NCBI GenBank assembly: GCA_934402055.1
Contig: CAKRTC010000001.1
Location: 186,001 to 250,000 of the forward strand
Source: an uncultured Lachnospiraceae bacterium
Lineage (GTDB): Bacteria; Bacillota; Clostridia; Lachnospirales; Lachnospiraceae
DNA length: 64,000 nucleotides
Direction: 5' to 3'
Positions 18,004 to 27,354 of the stretch are shown one piece after another. How positions within the stretch are numbered: the stretch's first letter is position 1; the number at the start of each line of letters is the position of its first letter. The notes below the pieces were generated by a model, which saw only the letters and a program-made list of their open reading frames with translations, ran no database searches and had not been told where the DNA came from. The translations under genes were made by a program, and so were the position numbers.

Positions 18004-18035
18004 TTTGAATAAAAAAATACATACTTACTCTAAAA

Positions 18036-18066
18036 CAAAAGCTGTCCGTTTTGGACAGCTTTTGCA
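18036..18066. terminator. Bidirectional terminator between preA and the sigma-54 activator
   Basis: CAAAAGCTGTCC / GGACAGCTTTTG perfect 12-base stem with a small loop and A/T tracts on both sides. It sits between convergent genes, so it can serve both strands. Confidence 0.85.
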
Positions 18067-18086
18067 TTGTGGAAAACTTATTTTTT

Positions 18087-19514
18087 TCAGTATTTGATGC
18101 CGTATTTTGTCAGCTTCCGGGATATGGTAGACTGATCGGTCTTAAGCTGCTTTGAGAGCTCGGTACCGTTTTTGTAGATCTTGATATACTCCTGAAGCAG
18201 AGCTTTCTCGTAATTTTCCATGATCTGCTTGAGCGAAAGCCCCTCACCGTTAACAAGTGTGGGAACTGCAGGCTCGGAGCTGTCATGTGTGAGTATACCG
18301 AGAGACTCATAGGCATCCTTCATCGATATACGGTCTCCGGCACTTTGTATTACCAGTCGTTCGACTATATTTCTCAGCTCTCTGACATTTCCCGGGAAAT
18401 CATACTGGGCAAGAAATTGCATGGCATCGGAATCAATACTCTTGTCCAGATCGTACTTGGTATTGAACAGTCTGATAAAATGATTTATCAGAAGCGGTAT
18501 ATCATCACGACGGGCTTCAAGCGGTGGAACATTTATATAAATGACATTAAGTCTGTAATAAAGGTCCTCTCTGAATTCCTTGTTGGCAATTTTCTCCTTG
18601 AGATCAACATTTGTTGATGAAATAAGACGAAAATCCACATGTATGGATTTATTGCCTCCGAGACGTCTTATACTGCGCTCCTGAAGCACACGGAGGAGCT
18701 TACTCTGCAGAGCAAGCGGAAGCTCACCTATCTCGTCAAGGAGCAGTGAACCGCTGTTTGCAGATTCGATAAGACCCTTTTTGCCCTTGGGATTGCCGCC
18801 TGTAAATGCGCCCGGCTCATAGCCGAAGAGCTCACTTTCAAGGAGCTGCTCCGGGATAGCGGCACAGTTTATCTTGATGAAGGGCTTGTCCTTACGCAGG
18901 CTGTGCTCATGAATTATATCCGCAATAAGCTCTTTGCCTACACCGGACGGACCTGTGATCAATACGCTTACATCAGTCTCGGCAACACGCTGAGCCTTCT
19001 CGACTACCTGCTGCATTACATAACTCTGGTATATGAGGTGACCGTCACCTGTTATTGCCTGCTTAAGCTGGTTGGAATATTCCTCAAGCTCGGATACCCT
19101 TTTCTTATAATTAACTACCTCTGTAATATCAGAGAGCAGATTGACGGTATAGCAAAGCTTAGCGTCAGAATCAAATACCGGAAAAGCACTGACTTCAAAA
19201 TCACGTTTTTGCGGTGTTGATTGACGTAAGGTGACCTTTTCACCGGTCTCTATAACCAGCAATGATGCGGAAGGAACCACTACTCCCTGTTCCTCGAGAT
19301 CATGCATATTGTTGTTGATATAGAGTTCCTTTGGTTGTCCTGTTATACGGGTGTGCGCATCATTAAGAAATACGGTCTGTCCCGTGGCATCGGTGATATT
19401 TACGCCTATCTGATCGTTATACAGTATGGAGTTGAACAGATTTTTTTTGTCGTCCGAGGATAGTTTGTTTAAAAATTCCTTGAACAAAAGTTTAGCTTCG
19501 GTGTTATTATCCAT
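18087..19514 (-). CDS. PAS-containing sigma-54-dependent transcriptional activator
   Basis: 475 residues using ATG 19514, with gagg 10 bases upstream; an in-frame TTG nine bases earlier is too close to that site. Domains are an N-terminal PAS-like sensor (about 30-135), then AAA+ with Walker A GPSGVGKE (188-195), GAFTG loop (235-239) and Walker B LLLDE (257-261), then a Fis-type HTH (GTELSKQLKTDQSTISRKL). It lacks a receiver domain, so it probably senses a small ligand. It faces the hydantoin/pyrimidine locus, whose first gene has a sigma-54 promoter and a palindrome array. Control of that promoter is a strong inference. Confidence 0.88.
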   Translation of the reverse strand: MDNNTEAKLLFKEFLNKLSSDDKKNLFNSILYNDQIGVNITDATGQTVFLNDAHTRITGQPKELYINNNMHDLEEQGVVVPSASLLVIETGEKVTLRQSTPQKRDFEVSAFPVFDSDAKLCYTVNLLSDITEVVNYKKRVSELEEYSNQLKQAITGDGHLIYQSYVMQQVVEKAQRVAETDVSVLITGPSGVGKELIADIIHEHSLRKDKPFIKINCAAIPEQLLESELFGYEPGAFTGGNPKGKKGLIESANSGSLLLDEIGELPLALQSKLLRVLQERSIRRLGGNKSIHVDFRLISSTNVDLKEKIANKEFREDLYYRLNVIYINVPPLEARRDDIPLLINHFIRLFNTKYDLDKSIDSDAMQFLAQYDFPGNVRELRNIVERLVIQSAGDRISMKDAYESLGILTHDSSEPAVPTLVNGEGLSLKQIMENYEKALLQEYIKIYKNGTELSKQLKTDQSTISRKLTKYGIKY

Positions 19515-19536
19515 TATTCCCAAACCTCGCCACTAA

Positions 19537-19565
19537 ATTATAATATAATTTGTGCAAGATGGCAA
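19537..19565 (-). promoter_or_regulatory. Sigma-70-type promoter of the activator gene
   Basis: On the minus strand TTGCCA (19565-19560) and TATAAT (19542-19537) are separated by 17 bases. The start codon is 22 bases further on. Confidence 0.7.
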
Positions 19566-19752
19566 ACGAATATAGCGCGGGGCTTGAAAAAAATAAGCAC
19601 ATTTAGTATATTAAAAAATACTGAATTTTTCTTTAAAATTCATTAATTATAGGTGCCGGCTGTTCAGAGCTTGTTTCAAAATTTGCTTAAGCTTTTGCAG
19701 CGACATTTACATAAAATATATGTATATTTTGAAACATTACGGAGAGACGATA

Positions 19753-21192
19753 ATGGCAAACGATAAGAAGTTAGTTGAAGATATTACATCCATGGATGTT
19801 GATTTTGCCCAGTGGTACACCGACGTAGTCAGAAAAGCCGAGCTTTGCGATTATTCATCGGTAAAGGGCTGCATGATACTTGAGCCTGCAGGCTTTGCTA
19901 TCTGGGAGATGATACAGTCGGAGCTTGATAAGCGCTTCAAGGCAACGGGCGTTGAGAACTGCGCCATGCCTATGTTCATTCCGGAGGGACTCTTACAGAA
20001 GGAGAAGGATCATGTTGAGGGCTTTGCACCTGAGGTTGCATGGGTTACTCACGGAGGATATGACCAGCTCCAGGAGAGACTCTGCGTAAGACCTACATCG
20101 GAGACACTTTTCTGTGATTATTATGAGCGCAAGATACATTCATACAGAGATCTTCCGAAGCTTCTCAATCAGTGGTGCTCGGTAGTACGTTGGGAGAAGA
20201 CCACAAGACCTTTCCTTCGTTCAAGAGAGTTCTGGTGGCAGGAAGGACATACAGCTCACGCAACAGCCGAGGAGGCTAAGGAACGTACAGAGCAGATGCT
20301 TAAGCTCTATGCGGATTTCTGTGAGGAGGTCCTTGCTATTCCGGTAGTAAGCGGTCAGAAGACAGAGAAGGAGCAGTTTGCCGGAGCCGAGGCTACATAT
20401 ACTATAGAGGCGCTCATGCATGACGGACAGGCACTTCAGTCAGGAACCTCACACAATTTCGGTGACGGTTTTGCAAGAGCCTTTGGTATACAGTACACGG
20501 ATAAGGACAACAAGCTTCAGTACGTACACCAGACCTCATGGGGTGTGAGCACACGTATAATCGGTGCGATCATAATGGTTCACGGCGATAACGAGGGACT
20601 TAAGCTTCCTCCTCACATCGCACCTACACAGATAATCATCTGTCCGGTAATGCAGCAGAAGGCAGGCGTACTTGATAAGGCTAATGAGCTTAAGGATACA
20701 CTCACCAAGGCCGGCTTCAGAGTTAAGCTTGATGACAGAGACAAGACACCGGGCTTCAAGTTTGCCGATTCCGAGATGAGAGGAATCCCGCTCAGAATAG
20801 AGATCGGACCGAGAGACATAGAGAACGGACAGGCTGTTCTTGTAAGACGAGATACTCACGAAAAGACAACGGCATCACTCGACAATATTGCAGAGTCTGC
20901 CGGACAGCTTCTTGAGGATATCCAGAACAGCATGTACGAGGCAGCAAAGGCTCATCTTGAGAAGCACACCTTCTCCGCACAGAATATAGATGAGATGGAG
21001 CATATACTTGACGAACAGAAGGGATTTGTCAAGGCTATGTGGTGCGGCAGCCGTGAGTGTGAAGAGGCTGTCAAAGAAAAAACAGGAGCTTCCTCACGTT
21101 GTATACCGTTTAAGCAGGAGCATATCGGAGATTGCTGCGTGAACTGCGGCAAGCCGGCAAGCAAAATGGTATATTGGGGCAGAGCATATTAA
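19753..21192 (+). CDS. proS: Proline-tRNA ligase, type 3 (archaeal/eukaryotic-like)
   Basis: 479 residues; ATG 19753 after ggagag. It is a class II synthetase with RPTSETLF, the class-defining TRPFLRSREFWWQEGHTAHA, the SHNFG(D)G motif and an anticodon-binding domain (IIICPVMQQKAG...). The C-terminal zinc-type region retains Cys pairs (CGSREC, CCVNCGKPA) and ends in a Tyr. It lacks the roughly 180-residue INS editing insertion of the E. coli type. Editing in trans by the YbaK/ProX protein at 9052 is therefore expected. Confidence 0.95.
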   Translation: MANDKKLVEDITSMDVDFAQWYTDVVRKAELCDYSSVKGCMILEPAGFAIWEMIQSELDKRFKATGVENCAMPMFIPEGLLQKEKDHVEGFAPEVAWVTHGGYDQLQERLCVRPTSETLFCDYYERKIHSYRDLPKLLNQWCSVVRWEKTTRPFLRSREFWWQEGHTAHATAEEAKERTEQMLKLYADFCEEVLAIPVVSGQKTEKEQFAGAEATYTIEALMHDGQALQSGTSHNFGDGFARAFGIQYTDKDNKLQYVHQTSWGVSTRIIGAIIMVHGDNEGLKLPPHIAPTQIIICPVMQQKAGVLDKANELKDTLTKAGFRVKLDDRDKTPGFKFADSEMRGIPLRIEIGPRDIENGQAVLVRRDTHEKTTASLDNIAESAGQLLEDIQNSMYEAAKAHLEKHTFSAQNIDEMEHILDEQKGFVKAMWCGSRECEEAVKEKTGASSRCIPFKQEHIGDCCVNCGKPASKMVYWGRAY

Positions 21193-21277
21193 TTTATCCT
21201 GATTGTTTATAATAAATATTAAGATTACTGTGTGATCGGTATTCCGGTGCAGTAAAACAGGATCTTTGGACATGGGT

Positions 21278-21316
21278 AGGGACTGTCTCTTCGTTACCGA
21301 AGGACGGTCCCTAATT
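21278..21316 (+). terminator. Hairpin between proS and cca
   Basis: AGGGACTGTC / GACGGTCCCT with an inner CTTCG/CGAAG stem makes one long hairpin. The following aattatct is not a clean T tract, so termination strength is unsure. Confidence 0.55.
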
Positions 21317-21333
21317 ATCTATCGGACTTAATT

Positions 21334-22704
21334 ATGGCAAAAAGAAGCATCAAAAAAGAGAAAAATCTGCGAATAGAGCTCCCGGATAATGTTAAGCTTA
21401 TCATATCCGAGCTTGAAAAAGCGGGATATGAGGCATACGCTGTCGGTGGCTGCGTAAGAGACAGCCTTATAGGAAGGATCCCGGGAGACTGGGATATCAC
21501 CACTTCGGCTCTGCCGCAGGATATAAAGCGAACATTCAGGCGTACCGTGGATACGGGTATCGAGCATGGTACTGTTACCGTACTTATCGGTGATTCTTCA
21601 TATGAAGTAACTACCTACAGGATAGACGGAGAGTACAAGGACAGCCGTCATCCTTCAAGCGTTCGCTTTACCGATGCGATAAGCGAGGATCTGCGCAGGA
21701 GAGATTTCACGATAAATGCGATGGCATACAATGACAAAAGCGGTATCGTGGATCTGTTCGGAGGCAGAGAGGATCTGGAGACCGGTATCATAAGAAGCGT
21801 AGGAGATGCCAATGAGCGCTTTGATGAGGATGCACTCAGGATATTAAGAGCTGTGAGATTTGCCGCACAGCTTGATTTTGATATTGATTCGATGACACGT
21901 GATGCCATAGCACAGCACGCACCGAGACTTAAGGCAGTGTCTAAGGAACGTGTATTGGTCGAGATAAGCAAGCTTATCTGTTCGGCACATATAGAGCGTA
22001 TTGCGGATATATTCCAGCTCGGCATAGTTCCGTATATAGCAAAACATTTTCGTGAGATCAATATTGCACAGATAGCGGAACTTAAGAGGTCTGCTTTGGA
22101 AGCTTATGTCGGATATGAGTTTGATCACGAAGGAACTATGGCTGAATCTGAGGCGGCTGAAAATGATGAGAGCTTCATACCTGAGAGCGCCTTTAATCTG
22201 TGTATGGCTTGTCCGGTAAAATATCGCTACATCCGCTTTGCTTATCTTACGGAAGGCATGGATGCCAATAATATAGATGCTATGCTTAAGGATCTTAAAT
22301 CGGACAATATTACCAGAAAAAATGCGGTGATACTTGCCAAGCATATACTTACAGCTATAGCTCCGGATCAGACGGAGCTTAAGCGTGTTATGTCTGAGAT
22401 GGAGCCTGAGCTCTTTGTAGGACTCCTTAAGATGAAACTTATTTCTTCAAGAACGAGAGCTTATCAGCTAAAGTGCGCAGACGGTTCCGAAGATCTCAGA
22501 GAACTGTTTATGATAGCAGAACAGATCGACCGAAATGATGAGCCTGTATACCTGTCGGAGCTTGCGGTAAGCGGTGCCGATATAATTTCCGAAGGCATAG
22601 GCGAAGGTCCCGAGATAGGCAGACTGCTGCATAAGATGCAGGAAGCAGTCTGGGCGGAGCCTGAGCATAATACAAAGGAATGGTTGTTGGCAAACATAAG
22701 ATGA
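21334..22704 (+). CDS. cca: CCA-adding tRNA nucleotidyltransferase
   Basis: 456 residues. The class II nucleotidyltransferase head has GGCVRDSLIGRIPGDWDITTSA with the metal-binding DWD, then the RRRDFTINAMAYN motif and the DLFGGREDLETGIIRSVGD neck. The C-terminal part is divergent but of normal length. The enzyme adds or repairs the 3' CCA of tRNA. ATG 21334 has almost no Shine-Dalgarno sequence (ggactta), so either initiation is weak or an alternative start is used. Confidence 0.88.
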   Translation: MAKRSIKKEKNLRIELPDNVKLIISELEKAGYEAYAVGGCVRDSLIGRIPGDWDITTSALPQDIKRTFRRTVDTGIEHGTVTVLIGDSSYEVTTYRIDGEYKDSRHPSSVRFTDAISEDLRRRDFTINAMAYNDKSGIVDLFGGREDLETGIIRSVGDANERFDEDALRILRAVRFAAQLDFDIDSMTRDAIAQHAPRLKAVSKERVLVEISKLICSAHIERIADIFQLGIVPYIAKHFREINIAQIAELKRSALEAYVGYEFDHEGTMAESEAAENDESFIPESAFNLCMACPVKYRYIRFAYLTEGMDANNIDAMLKDLKSDNITRKNAVILAKHILTAIAPDQTELKRVMSEMEPELFVGLLKMKLISSRTRAYQLKCADGSEDLRELFMIAEQIDRNDEPVYLSELAVSGADIISEGIGEGPEIGRLLHKMQEAVWAEPEHNTKEWLLANIR

Positions 22705-22708
22705 TCTG

Positions 22709-23800
22709 ATGGCACTCTTTACATCGAAAAGACAATATATTTCACAGCATACCCGAAGAGGTAAGGCACAAAGAGACATGAGACTCGATAATGTGCGCGG
22801 CGTACTGATAATACTGGTTGTTATCGGTCATTTTTTGTTGCCGCTGCTTAGTTCCGAGACACGTCTTATAATAGGTCTGATCTATCTGATCTATGCATTT
22901 CATATGCCTTGCTTTGTTATGCTCTCCGGATATTACTCCAAGAGTATATATTCGAACGGAAGGTTCCGCTGGGGCAAGGTGGTTCAGATGCTGTGGCTGT
23001 ACGTGGTATACGAAACGGTGGTGTATTTTACGGAAGGACTTGCCTACGGCTATGTCGGACCTATGCCTAACTTTCTGCATGAAAACGGAGCTCCGTGGTA
23101 CCTGCTTGCACTTGCGCTATGGGAGCTGAGCATACCGGTCTTTCACAGATTCAGAGGCAAAAGGAGCTCGATCTATGTAACTATAGCCATGTTTATAGCG
23201 GTCTCATTCCTGAAATATGTAATACAGATCGACGATTTTTTATCCATGGACAGGGTCATTACATTCATGCCATTCTTTTATCTGGGATATTTCAGCAGTC
23301 AGCTTCAGCTGGATAAATATCTTATAAGCCGATACCGAAGACCGGTGGATTACGCAGCTTGTTTTTTTGCGGTTTTTATCCTGCTCGGAATGAAAACTCT
23401 GTTGTTTAAGTATAATCTGGTGGTCTACGGAGCAGACTATCGGCGCTATGCTCCGGATATGGAAGCATGGAAATGGCTCATTAATCTTATCTGGTATGCC
23501 GTTGCATTGTGTATGTCGCTCGGACTTATAGGTATTGTGCTCAACCGTCGTATGCTTATAATAACGAAGCTCGGCATGAATACTCTGCCTATATACTTTA
23601 TACACAGACCGATAAGAGATCTGTTGGAATTTGCGGGTCTGTATGAAATGATAGATCCTTTTAACAGAATGCATGTGCTTATGCTTGTGGTTTTCAGCAT
23701 ACTGCTGACTATTATATTGGGAAACGGACTTGTATCGGGAGGAATTAACAGATTGCGCTCCGTCTTCGACCCCTTGCTTGAAAAACATAATGCGCTGTGA
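22709..23800 (+). CDS. Acyltransferase-3 family membrane protein
   Basis: 363 residues with about ten membrane segments. The family signature MRLDNVRGVLIILVVIGHFLLP (about residue 24 onward) is followed by FHMPCFVMLSGYYSK, characteristic of acyltransferase-3 proteins that O-acetylate or O-acylate surface polysaccharides. The ATG at 22709, four bases after cca, lacks a ribosome site; a start at 22778 (the M of MRLDNVRG) would remove 23 residues and is equally plausible. The acyl acceptor is unknown. Confidence 0.8.
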   Translation: MALFTSKRQYISQHTRRGKAQRDMRLDNVRGVLIILVVIGHFLLPLLSSETRLIIGLIYLIYAFHMPCFVMLSGYYSKSIYSNGRFRWGKVVQMLWLYVVYETVVYFTEGLAYGYVGPMPNFLHENGAPWYLLALALWELSIPVFHRFRGKRSSIYVTIAMFIAVSFLKYVIQIDDFLSMDRVITFMPFFYLGYFSSQLQLDKYLISRYRRPVDYAACFFAVFILLGMKTLLFKYNLVVYGADYRRYAPDMEAWKWLINLIWYAVALCMSLGLIGIVLNRRMLIITKLGMNTLPIYFIHRPIRDLLEFAGLYEMIDPFNRMHVLMLVVFSILLTIILGNGLVSGGINRLRSVFDPLLEKHNAL

Positions 23801-24017
23801 TAAACTTTTCAATGGATTACTCTCGAAATATAGGGAGATTTTTCAGAGATTTGTATATGCCCGGGCTGTGATAATTATGAAACCGGGGACAAAAACTTAG
23901 GATTTCGACACAAGTTTGCTTACAGGAGGGTTTTTGATCCCAAAGATCATAATATGAAATCGGCAGGCTCGGGAAATTAAGACTTATAGATATATTCAGC
24001 AGAGAAGGACAGGCAAA

Positions 24018-25022
24018 ATGGCATTATTTTCACTCATGTCAAATGACATAGGCATAGATCTCGGAACAGCAACAATATTGGTATATATCAAGGGCAAGGG
24101 CGTTGTGCTCAGAGAGCCTTCGGTAGTAGCGGTGGACCGTACAAGCGGCAATGTTGTTGCATACGGAGAGGATGCAAGGCTTATGCTCGGACGTACCCCG
24201 GGCAATCTTAAGGCGGTTAGACCGCTTCGTCAGGGCGTGATTTCGGATTATACCCTTACGGAGAAGCTGCTTAAGCATTTTATAGATAAGGCAGTCGGAA
24301 AGAAGACACTTCGTAAGCCTAGAGTTGCTGTATGTATCCCGTCGGGAGCAACTGAGGTCGAGAAGAAGGCTGTCGAGGATGCCACATATCAGGCAGGAGC
24401 AAGAGAGGTTACGATTATAGAGGAGCCCGTTGCGGCTGCCATAGGCGCAGGCATAGATATATCAAAGCCGTTCGGTAATATTGTGGTGGATATCGGAGGC
24501 GGTACTGCGGATATTGCGGTTATCTCCCTCGGAGGTCCGGTAGTATCCGAGTCGGTCAAGGTTGCAGGTGATGATTTTGACGAGGCAATCGTTCGTTATA
24601 TGCGAAAGAAACACAATCTTCTTATCGGAGAGCGAACAGCCGAGGATATCAAGATAGGTGTAGGATGCGTATACAAGAGACCGGAAAATCTTGTTATGGA
24701 GGTTCGGGGCAGAAACCTTGTTACCGGTCTGCCGAAGACCGTTCAGGTCACCTCCGATGAGACGATGGAGGCATTTGCAGATTCCGCATCACAGATAGTA
24801 AATGCCGTACATAATGTGCTTGAGCGTACTCCGCCGGAGCTTGCTTCGGATATCTATGAGAGAGGCATCATTATGACAGGCGGAGGCTCACTTGTATACG
24901 GTCTCGATAAGCTTATCGAGGAAAAAACAGGTATAACCACTATGGTCGCAGAGGATCCTTTGTCTGCGGTTGCCATAGGTACGGGCAAGTTTATTGAGCT
25001 TGCCAATGCGCAGGAGGAATAA
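24018..25022 (+). CDS. mreB: MreB/Mbl-type actin-like cell-shape protein
   Basis: 334 residues, typical length; ATG 24018 after aaggacagg. It is an actin-like ATPase with phosphate-1 IGIDLGTATI, phosphate-2 VVDIGGGTADIAVISLGG and the adenosine motif IIMTGGGSLVYGL. It forms membrane filaments that guide lateral wall synthesis. No mreC or mreD follows, so this is a stand-alone mreB/mbl-like copy; which paralogue cannot be told. The 217-base upstream gap holds a small inverted repeat TGATC-N5-GATCA near 23935-23950, but no clear promoter. Confidence 0.92.
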   Translation: MALFSLMSNDIGIDLGTATILVYIKGKGVVLREPSVVAVDRTSGNVVAYGEDARLMLGRTPGNLKAVRPLRQGVISDYTLTEKLLKHFIDKAVGKKTLRKPRVAVCIPSGATEVEKKAVEDATYQAGAREVTIIEEPVAAAIGAGIDISKPFGNIVVDIGGGTADIAVISLGGPVVSESVKVAGDDFDEAIVRYMRKKHNLLIGERTAEDIKIGVGCVYKRPENLVMEVRGRNLVTGLPKTVQVTSDETMEAFADSASQIVNAVHNVLERTPPELASDIYERGIIMTGGGSLVYGLDKLIEEKTGITTMVAEDPLSAVAIGTGKFIELANAQEE

Positions 25023-27354
25023 GAAACTGCAGACCGTCAGAGCATATATAGAGAATATTGTTTATCATAACGAGGATAATCATTATTCCGTATTGGATGC
25101 CTCGCTTGATGGAGAGCCCATCACACTTGTAGGCTATTTTCCTTATATAAGTCCCGGAGAGACTCTTGAGGTCTCCGGGGACTACACATCACATCCGGTA
25201 TACGGTGAACAATTTTCCGCATCATCTTTTACCGTGGTTCCGCCTGAAGGGGCAGGCGCTATCGAGCGTTACCTCGCAGGCGGTGCCGTCAAAGGCATCG
25301 GCCCTTCACTTGCAAAACGCATAGTCAGAAAATTCAAATCAGATACATTCAGAATAATGGAAGAGGAACCGGAACGTCTTGCCGAGATCAAGGGCATCAG
25401 TATGATGATGGCAATGAATATCTCTGAGCAGACCGAACTCAAGAAAAACATGCGTGAGGCAATAATGTTCATGCAGGAGTACGGTATAGGTTCTGTTGTT
25501 GCCAATCGTATCTACGATAAATACGGTCCGGCTCTCTATAATATAATCAAGACCAATCCATATAAGCTGACAGATGAGGTAGAGGGAGTCGGCTTTAAAA
25601 CCGCAGACAGTATAGCCTTAAAACAAGGTCTTCCGGCTGACTCCGAATTCAGGGTAAGAAGCGGAATTATATATGTGCTTTCCGCAGCAGGGGCTGACGG
25701 ACATACCTGGGTACCGGAAAAAACTCTCACTCGCATGTGTTCGGAGCTCTTGGGACTGAATATACAGGATATAGAGTCGCATCTTATATCGCTTCAGATA
25801 GACGGCAGGATAGTGATCATAGAAAGGCCCGGACAGGATACTCAGGTTTATCTTGCTACGTATTATTATACCGAAAAAGAGATAGCAGAGAGACTTAAGA
25901 GTCTTGCGATAAAGGGCGAATATGATGAGGCTTTTGCTGACAAGCGTATAGATAAGCTTGAAAAGGCAAGCGGCATCGTGCTTGACTTAAAGCAAAGGGA
26001 AGCAGTCAAAGCCTCGGTAGGAAACGGTGTACTCATCATTACCGGAGGACCCGGTACCGGTAAGACTACTACCATCAACACTTTGATAGGATATTTTTCC
26101 GAGGATCATGATGAGATCGCACTTGCGGCACCGACAGGCAGAGCTGCAAAGCGCATGACTGAAGCAACAGGCTCCGAAGCCAAGACCATACACAGACTAT
26201 TGGAGTATACAGGAGTTCCGGGTGAGGGTAATGCACCGGGAACGACCGCAAAATATGAGGGTAACTTTGCACCGCCGGGGGCATCAGTTCCATACGGAGG
26301 AAGCGGTAACGCAGGTGGTTCGGGAAGTACTTCCGGAAAGGGAAGGTTCCTCAGAGATGAGAAGGATCCGCTTGAGGCAGACCTTGTTATTATAGATGAG
26401 ATGTCCATGGTTGACATTTTCCTTATGAATGCCTTGCTCAAGGCGATAGTGCCTGGAACGAGAGTTATATTTGCGGGAGACCATAATCAGCTTCCGTCTG
26501 TAGGAGCAGGCAATGTATTAAGAGACATGATAGCCTCGGGATGCATTAGGACCGTTCGTTTGGAGCATGTATTCAGACAGGCGGCACAGTCCGACATTGT
26601 ATCGAATGCTCACAAGATAAATAACGGCGAGGCTGTGGATCTTACAAAAAAAAGTAAGGACTTTCTGTTTATCAGGAGTTCCAGACCTGAAGTAATACTT
26701 GATTCGCTAAGGAAACTGATCACTGATAAGCTTCCGAATTACGTGGGATGTTCAAGCTTTGAGATACAGGTACTTACTGCGACGAAGAAAGGAGCACTCG
26801 GAGTCGAAGCTATCAACAGAGAGCTGCAGCAATATCTGAATCCGCCGGCTAAGAACAAGGCCGAACGAAAAAACGGCGGCAATATACTGCGTGTCGGTGA
26901 CAAGGTCATGCAGATGAAAAATGACTATGATATCGAATGGACGGTATATGATCGGCGCGGAATGCCGAAAGAACACGGAGCGGGACTCTTTAACGGCGAT
27001 ATCGGGCGTGTTGTCAAAGTAGATAATGATAAGGATACGGTTACCATTGCTTTTGATGAGCATAAGAATGCCGTATACGACAGAAAACAGATACTTAATG
27101 TAGAGCTGGCATATGCAGTTACCGTACACAAATCACAAGGCAGCGAATATCCGGCTGTAGTTATGCCTATGTTTAACGGACCGCATCTGCTCATGAACCG
27201 CAATCTGCTCTATACTGCGGTGACCAGAGCTAAGAAATGCGTCTGTATGGTGGGGCTCCCTCAGGTATTTGAGGAAATGGAGAGAAATGAAGATGAAAAT
27301 AAACGTTTCTCGGGACTTTGTGACAGAATTATTGAAGGATATGATATATCCTGA
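25006..27354 (+). CDS. recD2: RecD2-family ATP-dependent DNA helicase
   Basis: 782 residues from ATG 25006. The start is ambiguous: TTG 24994, ATG 25006 and CTG 25027 are in frame, and the only strong aggagg (25012-25017) would suit CTG 25027. All overlap or abut the mreB end. Domains are an N-terminal OB-like region, helix-hairpin-helix repeats (about 75-215), Walker A GGPGTGKTT (about 347), Walker B IIDEMSM (about 463), and C-terminal motif AYAVTVHKSQGSEYP. A Gly/Ser/Pro-rich stretch of about 45 residues (about 402-448) between the Walker motifs is unusual. SF1 helicase acting in DNA repair. Confidence 0.92.
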   Translation: MRRRNKKLQTVRAYIENIVYHNEDNHYSVLDASLDGEPITLVGYFPYISPGETLEVSGDYTSHPVYGEQFSASSFTVVPPEGAGAIERYLAGGAVKGIGPSLAKRIVRKFKSDTFRIMEEEPERLAEIKGISMMMAMNISEQTELKKNMREAIMFMQEYGIGSVVANRIYDKYGPALYNIIKTNPYKLTDEVEGVGFKTADSIALKQGLPADSEFRVRSGIIYVLSAAGADGHTWVPEKTLTRMCSELLGLNIQDIESHLISLQIDGRIVIIERPGQDTQVYLATYYYTEKEIAERLKSLAIKGEYDEAFADKRIDKLEKASGIVLDLKQREAVKASVGNGVLIITGGPGTGKTTTINTLIGYFSEDHDEIALAAPTGRAAKRMTEATGSEAKTIHRLLEYTGVPGEGNAPGTTAKYEGNFAPPGASVPYGGSGNAGGSGSTSGKGRFLRDEKDPLEADLVIIDEMSMVDIFLMNALLKAIVPGTRVIFAGDHNQLPSVGAGNVLRDMIASGCIRTVRLEHVFRQAAQSDIVSNAHKINNGEAVDLTKKSKDFLFIRSSRPEVILDSLRKLITDKLPNYVGCSSFEIQVLTATKKGALGVEAINRELQQYLNPPAKNKAERKNGGNILRVGDKVMQMKNDYDIEWTVYDRRGMPKEHGAGLFNGDIGRVVKVDNDKDTVTIAFDEHKNAVYDRKQILNVELAYAVTVHKSQGSEYPAVVMPMFNGPHLLMNRNLLYTAVTRAKKCVCMVGLPQVFEEMERNEDENKRFSGLCDRIIEGYDIS

